Assembly (NCBI GenBank): GCA_025350085.1 | Contig: JANXYI010000218.1 | Location: 1-5,143 of the forward strand | DNA length: 5,143 nucleotides | Source of the DNA: Deltaproteobacteria bacterium | GTDB taxonomy: Bacteria; Desulfobacterota; Desulfovibrionia; Desulfovibrionales; Desulfovibrionaceae | Reading direction: 5' to 3' | Shown here: positions 1-5,143 of the stretch, piece after piece | How the letters are laid out: each line of letters begins with the position of its first letter | How positions within the stretch are numbered: position 1 is the stretch's first letter | Translations under genes and position numbers: made by a program | The notes under the pieces: generated by a model | Told to the model about the DNA's origin: nothing | What the model saw: the letters and a program-made list of their open reading frames with translations, nothing else | Database searches by the model: none

Positions 1-98
1 GCCCAGGTCTTTGCCGGCCGCGGCGAGGACGCCCGGTACCAGCTCCAGCGCCTGGAGGAATCCGGCGCGCAGAGCGCGGCAGTGCGCGTGGCCAAGGG
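1..98 (+). repeat. 98-bp perfect direct repeat, copy A (partner 1978-2075)
   Basis: Every base from the window edge to 98 equals 1978-2075 in copy 2. Identity breaks at 99 (GGT CTT versus GGG CTG) and the sequences then differ often. Silent third positions are also identical inside the block, which protein-level selection does not explain. The repeat may continue upstream of the window. It encodes one to two TPR-like helical hairpins. Confidence 0.95.
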
Positions 99-690
99 TC
101 TTCTGCTCGGCCTGGAAGGCAGCCAGGAGGCGGGGTATCAACTCAACCGCGCCCAGGAGGACGGCGCGGACCGCGCGCTGGTGCTGCTGTGCCAAACAAT
201 AGCCGCGGTCAGGAAGTCCGAGTACGACAAAGGCCAGCGGCTCATGGCCGACTATGCCGCCCTGGTGCCTGAGCCCGAGCGCAGTGAATACGCCAGGGGC
301 CTGGCGAAACGGACCGACCCTCTCTCGGCCATGACCGGGACCTTCACCTGGACGGCGGCCAAGGGACAGTGGGGGCATGAGGCGAGCATGACGTTGACCT
401 TGACCGCCGACAACGGCACCCTCTCAGGCTCCGGCACCATGATCCACCAAGCCACCACGATGACCTCAGCCTTGAGCGAGGTGGAGGTCCGCGGCACCAC
501 CATGAGCTTCGTGTTCATTGCAAAGTACCTGCTCTTCATCGGCGAGCAGTACAGGTTCACCTGTGCATTGACCAAGGATTCTGACATCATCGCCGTGGTC
601 AAGGCCGAGGTGATGCGCATGGGCTCCTACACGGAGATGACACGTTGGTCGAACAGTAAGCTCGTGCGCCAGTCCGCCCCGCAACTCTGA
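1..690 (+). CDS. Caspase-family paralogue, copy 1 (3' part only): TPR-like region and beta-rich C-terminal domain
   Basis: Reading frame 1 is open from the first base to TGA at 688-690, giving 229 residues. The start lies outside the window. The first residue aligns with residue 404 of the complete copy 2, so a signal peptide, caspase domain, coiled coil and first TPR-like helices are probably encoded upstream, but that is inference. Residues 1-102 are helical, TPR-like repeats and match copy 2 at about 76% by hand alignment. Residues 106-229 form a beta-rich domain (GTFTW..., SGSGTM, YRFTC with Cys188) that is poorly conserved against both neighbours, until the last ten residues (KLVRQSAPQ-type end) become nearly identical to copy 2. 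Codons ATT, GCA, TGT, TTG, TCT, CGT and AGT cluster around residues 174-218, less GC-biased than elsewhere in the window. The ATG at 82 is internal and not a start. Whether the full gene is intact or active cannot be judged here. Confidence 0.85.
   Translation, partial: AQVFAGRGEDARYQLQRLEESGAQSAAVRVAKGLLLGLEGSQEAGYQLNRAQEDGADRALVLLCQTIAAVRKSEYDKGQRLMADYAALVPEPERSEYARGLAKRTDPLSAMTGTFTWTAAKGQWGHEASMTLTLTADNGTLSGSGTMIHQATTMTSALSEVEVRGTTMSFVFIAKYLLFIGEQYRFTCALTKDSDIIAVVKAEVMRMGSYTEMTRWSNSKLVRQSAPQL
659..685 (+). repeat. 27-bp direct repeat at gene 3' end (partner 2603-2629)
   Basis: The last codons of copy 1, encoding LVRQSAPQ, are identical at the DNA level to 2603-2629 at the end of copy 2. 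The single mismatch that follows (T686 versus C2630) is followed by the same final bases and TGA. It restores near-identity after a long diverged stretch, so the beta-domain segment of copy 1 is flanked on both sides by sequence nearly identical to copy 2. Confidence 0.9.
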
Positions 691-700
691 CCGGCGCGGC

Positions 701-713
701 GCAAGAGTCTTGC
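701..713. promoter_or_regulatory. 13-bp dyad upstream of copy 2 (operator candidate or weak terminator stem)
   Basis: GCAAGAGTCTTGC is a perfect inverted repeat with 6-bp arms around one central base. It lies 10 bp after the copy 1 stop and its right arm overlaps a possible -35 hexamer (TTGCCT, 710-715). The equivalent site upstream of copy 3 (2646-2658) keeps five of the six arm base pairs and the same distance to the start codon. Two readings are possible: a binding site for a dimeric regulator, or a short stem-loop (5-bp stem, 3-nt loop) with a modest T-rich tail that ends or attenuates transcription. Confidence 0.4.
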
Positions 714-738
714 CTTCGTTACGGGCTGAGGTGACGAT
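710..738 (+). promoter_or_regulatory. Candidate promoter of copy 2 (weak)
   Basis: TTGCCT at 710-715 could serve as -35 and GACGAT at 733-738 as -10, with 17 bp between them. The -10 match is poor (only A2, A5 and T6 of TATAAT), and the case rests mainly on the homologous arrangement before copy 3, which has the same spacing. Transcription by read-through from copy 1 is equally possible. Confidence 0.25.
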
Positions 739-755
739 GAGCCTAAACCGTCCAT

Positions 756-760
756 GGAGA
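756..760 (+). promoter_or_regulatory. Shine-Dalgarno of copy 2; fixes the start at 769
   Basis: GGAGA lies 8 nt before ATG769, exactly as GGAGA 2701-2705 lies 8 nt before the start of copy 3. An upstream in-frame ATG at 754 overlaps this site and is ACG in the corresponding position before copy 3, so it is unlikely to be used. Confidence 0.8.
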
Positions 761-768
761 TGACCGCC

Positions 769-2634
769 ATGCGCAGCGCCATCGCAAAATCCGCCCTGCC
801 CCTGCTTCTGCTCTGGGGCCTGATGCTCTGCGCCCCGGCCGTTGCGCAGGCCGAGCGCCGCGTGGCCCTGGTCATCGGCAACAGCGCCTACAAGGCCGCG
901 CCCCTCAAGAATCCCGTCAACGACGCCCGGGACATCGCGGCCAGCCTCAAGGCCCTGGGCTTTGAGGTCACCCTGCTCCCCGACGCCACGCACAAGCAGA
1001 TGGAAGCCGCGGTGCGCGAGTTCGGCCTCTCCCTGCGCCAGGGCGGGGTGGGCCTGTTCTACTACGCCGGGCACGGCATCCAGGTCGGCGGCGAGAACTA
1101 CCTCGTGCCCGTGGACGCGGTGATCCAGACCGAGAGCGACGTGAAGTTCGGCAGCCTGAACGCCGGGCTGGTGCTGGGCAAGATGGAGGACGCGGGCAAC
1201 GCGCTGAACATCGTCATCCTCGACGCCTGCCGCAACAACCCCTTTGCCCGCAGCTTCCGCAGCGCCGAGGCTGGGCTGGCCAAGATGGACGCGCCCACGG
1301 GCTCCATCATCGCCTATGCCACGGCCCCGGGCTCGGTTGCCAGCGACGGAGTGGGCAAGAACGGCGTGTACACCCGGCATCTGCTTGAGACCATGCGCAC
1401 CCCGGGGCTCTCCATCACCGACGTGTTCATGCGCGTGCGCATGGGCGTGGTGGCCGACACGGCCAAGAAGCAGGTGCCCTGGGAGTCCAGCTCGCTCACC
1501 GGATATTTCTACCTCACCGGCGGCCCGCAGGGCACAGCGCCCGTCGCCGCTGCCACGGCACCGTTCTCTGCCGTTGCGCCTGCTTCGGCCCCGACCCCGG
1601 CTCCAGTGGCGATCAAGCCCGCGCCAGCGCCAGCGCTGCCCGCTCTCGACATCAAGGCCGAAAAAAGGCGCCTAGCCGAGGAGGCCCAGCGGCTCAAGCG
1701 CGAGAAGCAGGAGCTGGCCGAGGTCCAGTCCCTGCAAGCCGAGCGCGACCGCCTGGAGACCGAGCGCCAGAAGCTGGAGCAGGCCAAGGTGTACGCCCTG
1801 GGCAGCAGGCCCAAGCAGGCCCCGGCAGCGGCTCCGGCAGCAGTTCCGCAGGCCGGTGCCCACGCAGCGCAGCTGGCGCAGCTGGCCCGCGCCGGGCTGC
1901 CCGACGCCCGGACCTATTTCGAGCGCGCGGTCCAGGCCCGGCCCGAGGACAACGACGCCCGGGCCGGGCTGGCCATTGCCCAGGTCTTTGCCGGCCGCGG
2001 CGAGGACGCCCGGTACCAGCTCCAGCGCCTGGAGGAATCCGGCGCGCAGAGCGCGGCAGTGCGCGTGGCCAAGGGGCTGCTGCTCGGCCTGGCTGGCAGC
2101 CAGGACAGCCAGTACCAGATGAACCGGGCGCTTGAGGACGGCGCGGACAGGGCCCTGGTCTATCTCTGCCTGGCCACGGCGGCCGAGCGCGCGGGCGACC
2201 TGGAGCGCGGTCTGAAGCTCATGGCCGACTACTCGGCCCAGGTGCCCGAGGCCGAGCGCGGGGAATACGCCAGGGTCCTGGCGGGCAAGCTGGACCTGCC
2301 GGGGCGGCTGGTAGGCACCTATGCCTGGATGGTCAAGGATGGGGTCACCGAGAAAGGCACCTTCACCTTCACACGCTCAGGCGGCCAGCTCTCCGGGACC
2401 TATGCCGCGCGGGGCTCCTTGGAGCAGACCCCGCTGGAGGGCCTGCGCCTGGAGGGCCGGAAGCTGACCTTCACGTCGCGCCGACAGATCTTTATCTCCA
2501 CCTGGGTGTACACCTTCACCTGCGACGTATCCGGCAGCCTGGACACCCTCCCGATTCTCAAGCTGGACTTCAAGGGCAAGAAATCCAACTTCTCCGACGG
2601 CCAGCTCGTGCGCCAGTCCGCCCCGCAACCCTGA
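769..2634 (+). CDS. Secreted caspase-like (C14/metacaspase-type) protein with coiled coil, TPR-like and beta-rich domains, copy 2
   Basis: 621 residues. Residues 1-28 look like a Sec signal peptide (MRSAIAK, Leu-rich core, AQA before Glu29), so the protein probably acts in the periplasm or outside the cell. Residues 30-250 form a caspase p20/p10-like fold: VALVIGNSAYK strand, catalytic His102 in YYAGHG, catalytic Cys154 in LDACRNNPF, and a WESSSLTGYFYLT end. The dyad is intact, so Cys-dependent peptidase activity is likely; bacterial relatives of metacaspase type commonly favour basic P1 residues, but specificity cannot be read here. Residues 251-294 are a Pro/Ala linker, 295-341 a Lys/Glu/Arg-rich coiled coil, 346-362 another linker, about 364-507 TPR-like helices, and 508-613 a beta-rich domain with Cys585 in YTFTC. 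No membrane anchor follows. The start at 769 was chosen because MRSAIA and its ribosome-site spacing match copy 3. It is flanked by its paralogues on the same strand. Confidence 0.92.
   Translation: MRSAIAKSALPLLLLWGLMLCAPAVAQAERRVALVIGNSAYKAAPLKNPVNDARDIAASLKALGFEVTLLPDATHKQMEAAVREFGLSLRQGGVGLFYYAGHGIQVGGENYLVPVDAVIQTESDVKFGSLNAGLVLGKMEDAGNALNIVILDACRNNPFARSFRSAEAGLAKMDAPTGSIIAYATAPGSVASDGVGKNGVYTRHLLETMRTPGLSITDVFMRVRMGVVADTAKKQVPWESSSLTGYFYLTGGPQGTAPVAAATAPFSAVAPASAPTPAPVAIKPAPAPALPALDIKAEKRRLAEEAQRLKREKQELAEVQSLQAERDRLETERQKLEQAKVYALGSRPKQAPAAAPAAVPQAGAHAAQLAQLARAGLPDARTYFERAVQARPEDNDARAGLAIAQVFAGRGEDARYQLQRLEESGAQSAAVRVAKGLLLGLAGSQDSQYQMNRALEDGADRALVYLCLATAAERAGDLERGLKLMADYSAQVPEAERGEYARVLAGKLDLPGRLVGTYAWMVKDGVTEKGTFTFTRSGGQLSGTYAARGSLEQTPLEGLRLEGRKLTFTSRRQIFISTWVYTFTCDVSGSLDTLPILKLDFKGKKSNFSDGQLVRQSAPQP
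1290..1349 (+). repeat. 60-bp direct repeat inside caspase domain, copy 2 (partner 3250-3309)
   Basis: This segment, encoding roughly APTGSIIAYATAPGSVASDG, is base-for-base identical to 3250-3309 in copy 3. Two more identical blocks follow at the same offset of 1960 bp: 1412-1457 (46 bp) and 1464-1493 (30 bp). Between them the genes differ at scattered bases. Strong protein conservation plus biased codons contributes, but unbroken identity at synonymous sites over 60 bp suggests shared recent ancestry or conversion. Confidence 0.85.
1978..2075 (+). repeat. 98-bp perfect direct repeat, copy B (partner 1-98)
   Basis: Identical to 1-98 of copy 1, within the TPR-like region of copy 2 (residues 404 to about 436). 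The corresponding part of copy 3 (about 3938-4035) is clearly diverged, so the identity is specific to the copy 1 / copy 2 pair. Confidence 0.95.
2603..2629 (+). repeat. 27-bp direct repeat at gene 3' end (partner 659-685)
   Basis: Second copy of the sequence encoding the C-terminal LVRQSAPQ. Copy 3 has a diverged version (LIRQGSMAQ, residues 621-629) at the point where its extra CFI-box module begins. Confidence 0.9.
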
Positions 2635-2645
2635 GCCCGATTTCC

Positions 2646-2658
2646 GCAAGGCTCTTGC
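2646..2658. promoter_or_regulatory. 13-bp dyad upstream of copy 3 (operator candidate or weak terminator stem)
   Basis: GCAAGGCTCTTGC has 5-bp inverted arms (GCAAG / CTTGC) around GCT, 11 bp after the copy 2 stop. It is 68 bp before the start codon, the same distance as the related dyad at 701-713. Its right arm overlaps TTGCAT (2655-2660), a possible -35. A short T-rich stretch (ATTCTTT, 2659-2665) follows, so a weak intrinsic terminator or attenuator for copy 2 is the main alternative to an operator. Confidence 0.4.
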
Positions 2659-2683
2659 ATTCTTTCCCGCCTGGGGTAACTAT
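2655..2683 (+). promoter_or_regulatory. Candidate promoter of copy 3 (weak)
   Basis: TTGCAT (2655-2660) and AACTAT (2678-2683), 17 bp apart, align with the pair proposed before copy 2. TATAGG at 2681-2686 is a better -10 by sequence but would need a 20-bp spacer. Downstream, GCCTAAACC (2686-2694, also 741-749) is a conserved leader block lying 28 bp before both start codons. The whole 68-bp upstream region is about 75% identical between the two genes without gaps. Confidence 0.3.
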
Positions 2684-2700
2684 AGGCCTAAACCCTCCAC

Positions 2701-2705
2701 GGAGA
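2701..2705 (+). promoter_or_regulatory. Shine-Dalgarno of copy 3
   Basis: GGAGA with 8 nt to ATG2714. Position and surrounding bases match the site before copy 2. Confidence 0.8.
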
Positions 2706-2713
2706 ACACCACC

Positions 2714-4984
2714 ATGCGCAGCGCCATAGCCCGATTCGCCCTGGCCCTGCCCCTGCTCTTGCTGTGGGGCCTCGCGCCCTGCGCCCCGGCCCAGGCCGCG
2801 CCCGCCGGGGCCGAGGAGCGCTACGCGCTCGTCATCGGGAACTCCGCCTACAAGACCGCGCCGCTGAAGAACCCGGTCAAGGACGCGCGCGACATGGCCG
2901 CCCTGCTGAAATCCCTTGGCTTCAACGTGACCCTCAAGGTCGACTCGGGCCTGAAGGACATGGAGGAGGCCGTGCGCGAGTTTGGACAGTCTTTGCGCCG
3001 CGGCGGGGTGGGCCTGTTCTATTTCGCCGGGCACGGCGTGCAGGTGGGCGGCAACAACTACCTCGTGCCCGTGGACGCCAAGATCGTCAGCGAGTCCGAC
3101 GTGCGCTTCGAGTGCGTGGACGCAGGAAGAGTGCTCGGCAAGATGGAGGACGCGGGCAACACGCTGAACATCGTCATCCTCGATGCCTGCCGCAACAACC
3201 CTTTCAGCCGGGGCTTCCGGAGCGCCGACCGCGGCCTGGCCGAGATGCGCGCGCCCACGGGCTCCATCATCGCCTATGCCACGGCCCCGGGCTCGGTTGC
3301 CAGCGACGGCACCGGCGACAACGGCATCTACACCAAGCACCTGCTGAAGAGCATGCGCACCCCGGGCCTGCCCATCACCGACGTGTTCATGCGCGTGCGC
3401 ATGGGCGTGGTGGCCGAGACCGGCAAGAAGCAGGTGCCCTGGGAGTCCAGCTCACTCACCGGCTATTTCTACCTCACCGACGACGGGCAGAGGGCCGATC
3501 AGGCCCTGTCCGATCAGGCCCCGGCCGCCCAGAGCCCTGCCGCGGCCCCGACCCCGGCTGCGCTCAGCCCCAAGCCCGAGCCTGCGCTCCCCGCCGTGGA
3601 CATCAAGGCCGAGAAGAGGCGCATGGCCGAGGAGTCCGAACGCCTGAAGAAGGAGAAGGTGCAGATCGAGCAGCTCAAGGCCCTGCGGGCCGAAAAGGAG
3701 CGCCTGGAGGCCGAACGCCAGAGGCTGGCCGAGGCCAAGCTGTACGCCATGGGCTCGCGGCCCCAGCAGGCCCCGGCTCCCCAGGCCCCCCAGGCCGCGC
3801 CGCCCAAGGCCGCGGCCAAGGCCAACACCACGGCCAACGCGCCCTACTTCGCCATGCTCGCCCGGCACGGCATCAGCGACGCCCAGCGCTATTTCGAGTC
3901 CGCCCTGCAAACCAGGCCCGAGGACGCCGACGCGCGCGCCGGGCTGGCCATCTCCTACCTGCTGACCAAGCGCGAAACCGACGCCAAATACCACGTGCGG
4001 CGCATCGAGGAGTCCGGCCAGACAACGGCCGGGACCCGCATCGCCCGCGGCTTCATGCTCGGCATGGAGGGCCAGCTGGCCGACAGCTCATACCAGCTCA
4101 ACCGGGCGCTCGAAGAGGGCGCGGACAGGGCGCTGGTGCACCTGGCCATGGCCACGGCCGCGGCCAGGAAGAACGAGATGGACCAGGCCAAGAAGTCCAT
4201 GGACGAGTACCGCTCCCTGGTGCCGCCCATGGAGGAGAACGACTACGCCAAGGATCTGGCCCGCAGGGTGGACCTCGTGGGGCGGCTGGTGGGCACCTTC
4301 TACTGGACCCAGGCCAACAAGGCCATCAACGCTTACTCCAGCAACGTGACCTTTGTGCTGAACGGCGAGGTGCTCACAGGCACGGTTGGCGGCTATACCT
4401 CAGGCACCCTGAGCGACATCAAGCTCGCGGGTAAGACGCTGACCTTCCGCTTCAACTACAGCGCAGGCATCTTCAGCGGCTACTACGACTTCGTCTGCGA
4501 CCTCTCCGGCGACCTGGACAGCATCCCGCTCACGGCCAAGGACTCCACCTTCGGCAGCACCTGGCAGGGCTTCCTCATCCGCCAGGGCAGCATGGCCCAG
4601 AACCTGGCCTACCACGCCAACCCCATGGACTGCTTCATCGCCACCGCCGCCTACGGCGAGCCCTTCGAGGACCACGTGGCCACCCTCAGACGCTTCCGCG
4701 ACGGCGTACTGCTGAACTTCGATCTTGGCCGCGACTTCGTGGCCGCCTACTACCAGATGAGCCCGCCCGTGGCCGAGGCCATCCGCCAGCGGCCCCTTGC
4801 GCGCGCCCTTGTGCGCGCGGCCCTTTCACCCGTGGTGCTCATCGCCGGCGCTGCCACCGGCGACGCCGAGAGCGTGGCCTGGCTCGGCCTGACAGCCGGG
4901 CTGCTGGCCGCGGGCGTGCTTGTGCTGCGGGTGCGCCGCGCTGCTCGGCAGGGAGAGAGAGCCTCCGGCGGCCAAGGAGCCTGA
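2714..4984 (+). CDS. Secreted caspase-like (C14/metacaspase-type) protein with C-terminal CFI-box and membrane anchor, copy 3
   Basis: 756 residues. A Sec-type signal peptide spans about 1-33 (MRSAIAR, long Leu/Ala core, Ala-rich cleavage zone). Residues 36-255 are the caspase-like domain with His107 in YFAGHG and Cys159 in LDACRNNPF, about 80% identical to copy 2. Then come a Pro/Ala linker (257-295), a charged coiled coil (297-343), a second linker (350-370), TPR-like helices (about 375-518) and a beta-rich domain (519-622) with Cys595 in YDFVC. Where copies 1 and 2 stop, this protein continues: a CFI-box module starts at Cys640 (CFIATAAYG), followed by a family-typical FRDGVLL...DFVAAYY stretch and an ALVRAALSPVV helix, then a transmembrane segment (about 721-740) and a basic tail (RVRRAAR). 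CFI-box-CTERM domains are known in many bacteria and are suspected sorting or anchoring modules; their function is not proven. I infer envelope anchoring with the protease outside the cytoplasm. A strong terminator follows 22 bp after the stop. Confidence 0.93.
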   Translation: MRSAIARFALALPLLLLWGLAPCAPAQAAPAGAEERYALVIGNSAYKTAPLKNPVKDARDMAALLKSLGFNVTLKVDSGLKDMEEAVREFGQSLRRGGVGLFYFAGHGVQVGGNNYLVPVDAKIVSESDVRFECVDAGRVLGKMEDAGNTLNIVILDACRNNPFSRGFRSADRGLAEMRAPTGSIIAYATAPGSVASDGTGDNGIYTKHLLKSMRTPGLPITDVFMRVRMGVVAETGKKQVPWESSSLTGYFYLTDDGQRADQALSDQAPAAQSPAAAPTPAALSPKPEPALPAVDIKAEKRRMAEESERLKKEKVQIEQLKALRAEKERLEAERQRLAEAKLYAMGSRPQQAPAPQAPQAAPPKAAAKANTTANAPYFAMLARHGISDAQRYFESALQTRPEDADARAGLAISYLLTKRETDAKYHVRRIEESGQTTAGTRIARGFMLGMEGQLADSSYQLNRALEEGADRALVHLAMATAAARKNEMDQAKKSMDEYRSLVPPMEENDYAKDLARRVDLVGRLVGTFYWTQANKAINAYSSNVTFVLNGEVLTGTVGGYTSGTLSDIKLAGKTLTFRFNYSAGIFSGYYDFVCDLSGDLDSIPLTAKDSTFGSTWQGFLIRQGSMAQNLAYHANPMDCFIATAAYGEPFEDHVATLRRFRDGVLLNFDLGRDFVAAYYQMSPPVAEAIRQRPLARALVRAALSPVVLIAGAATGDAESVAWLGLTAGLLAAGVLVLRVRRAARQGERASGGQGA
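3250..3309 (+). repeat. 60-bp direct repeat inside caspase domain, copy 3 (partner 1290-1349)
   Basis: Identical to 1290-1349; followed at the same offset by identical blocks 3372-3417 and 3424-3453. It covers the segment just after the catalytic Cys, where caspases carry the inter-subunit region and the start of the small-subunit part. Confidence 0.85.
3495..3521 (+). repeat. Short in-frame tandem repeat in the linker of copy 3
   Basis: CCGATCAGGCCC occurs at 3495-3506 and 3510-3521, a 15-bp (five-codon) period encoding DQAL-S-DQAP in the Pro/Ala linker after the caspase domain. Copy 2 lacks it. Small slippage duplications of this kind are common in low-complexity linkers. Confidence 0.7.
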
Positions 4985-5006
4985 GGCCCCTTGGAACCCC
5001 CAGTGC

Positions 5007-5054
5007 GCCGAAAGGGCTGTTTCAGGAGGAACCTGAAACAGCCCTTTCGGCTTT
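5007..5054 (+). terminator. Strong intrinsic terminator closing the array
   Basis: A left arm at 5007-5026 (begins GCCGAAAGGGC) is perfectly complementary to 5032-5051 (ends GCCCTTTCGGC), giving a 20-bp stem without mismatch and a 5-nt loop AGGAA. TTT (5052-5054) follows, a short U-tract. It begins 22 bp after the copy 3 stop. No T-run exists on the opposite side, so it should work for + strand transcripts only. No hairpin of comparable strength follows copies 1 or 2. Confidence 0.85.
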
Positions 5055-5143
5055 GGTGGGTAAAGGGGGGCCAACCGCGCGCACTGTTTGCGGCCAGGCC
5101 AAGCCAACGCCTTTGCCAGCGCCGCTCCGGCCCAGGCCAACGG
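5055..5143. other. Distal 89 bp: no supportable feature
   Basis: The stretch is rich in GGCCA-type words (for example AGGCCAA) and has no ATG, ribosome site or clear hairpin on the + strand. The reverse strand is open in all frames over this short length, so the 3' end of a convergent gene beginning outside the window cannot be excluded or supported. Confidence 0.6.

Noticed and set aside
1..690. Copy 1 as a truncated pseudogene
   Set aside because: The frame is open to the window edge and ends at the normal family C-terminus. The missing part is explained by the window boundary, so no truncation can be claimed.
769..852. Lipoprotein signal in copies 2 (LMLC) and 3 (LAPC)
   Set aside because: The residue before Cys is Leu or Pro rather than Gly, Ala or Ser, so the lipobox rule fails. 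An Ala-x-Ala site for ordinary signal peptidase follows in both.
466..1380. Long reverse-strand open frame (304 codons) across copies 1 and 2
   Set aside because: It overlaps two well-supported genes and the gap between them, and its product is low-complexity, Gly/His/Val-rich sequence typical of the antisense of GC-rich codons. A similar one appears at 2570-3340 opposite the homologous region of copy 3.
2764..4434. Long + strand open frame (556 codons) in a second frame inside copy 3
   Set aside because: The product is Arg/Gly/Pro/Ala-rich with no domain pattern; it is an out-of-frame shadow favoured by the lack of stop codons in GC-rich DNA.
4826..5140. Reverse-strand open frame at the right edge
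   Set aside because: It would need a TTG start, runs straight through the perfect terminator stem and into the 3' end of copy 3, and shows no recognisable protein features.
1..5143. CRISPR array, transposase, tRNA, rRNA or attachment site
   Set aside because: No regularly spaced short repeats, transposase frames, inverted-repeat ends with target duplications, or RNA gene motifs were seen. The repeats present are explained by gene paralogy.

Overview
The window carries a head-to-tail, same-strand family of three paralogous genes and little else. They encode secreted caspase-like (peptidase C14, metacaspase-type) proteins. The first copy is cut by the left edge, so only its C-terminal 229 residues are seen. 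The second (621 aa) and third (756 aa) are complete. The DNA is very GC-rich with strong G/C third-position codon use. Together with the CFI-box C-terminus of the third gene and Sec-type signal peptides, this suits a Gram-negative, high-GC bacterium. A Desulfovibrio-like member of the Desulfobacterota is my best guess, but no taxonomic marker gene is present.

Layout: 1-690 is the 3' part of copy 1 (TPR-like helices plus a beta-rich C-terminal domain). A 78-bp gap (691-768) holds a 13-bp dyad, a weak promoter candidate and a Shine-Dalgarno. Copy 2 runs 769-2634. A second gap (2635-2713) is homologous to the first. Copy 3 runs 2714-4984 and is followed at 5007-5054 by a strong intrinsic terminator with a perfect 20-bp stem. 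The last 89 bases hold no supportable gene.

The complete proteins share one plan: signal peptide; caspase fold with intact His (YYAGHG / YFAGHG) and Cys (DACRNNPF); Pro/Ala-rich linker; charged coiled coil; second Pro/Ala linker; TPR-like helices; beta-rich C-terminal domain with a conserved Tyr-x-Phe-x-Cys motif. Copy 3 alone continues into a CFI-box module, a transmembrane segment and a basic tail. By hand, ungapped alignment, the caspase domains of copies 2 and 3 are about 80% identical, whereas the beta-rich domains of all three are strongly diverged. Copies 1 and 2 also share a perfect 98-bp block that ends abruptly, as expected from recent gene conversion or unequal exchange.

Inference: this is an expanding, recombining set of envelope proteases that keeps a constant catalytic head and varies its C-terminal domain, with one membrane- or surface-anchored member and two apparently soluble ones. 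Substrates and biological role cannot be read from the sequence.
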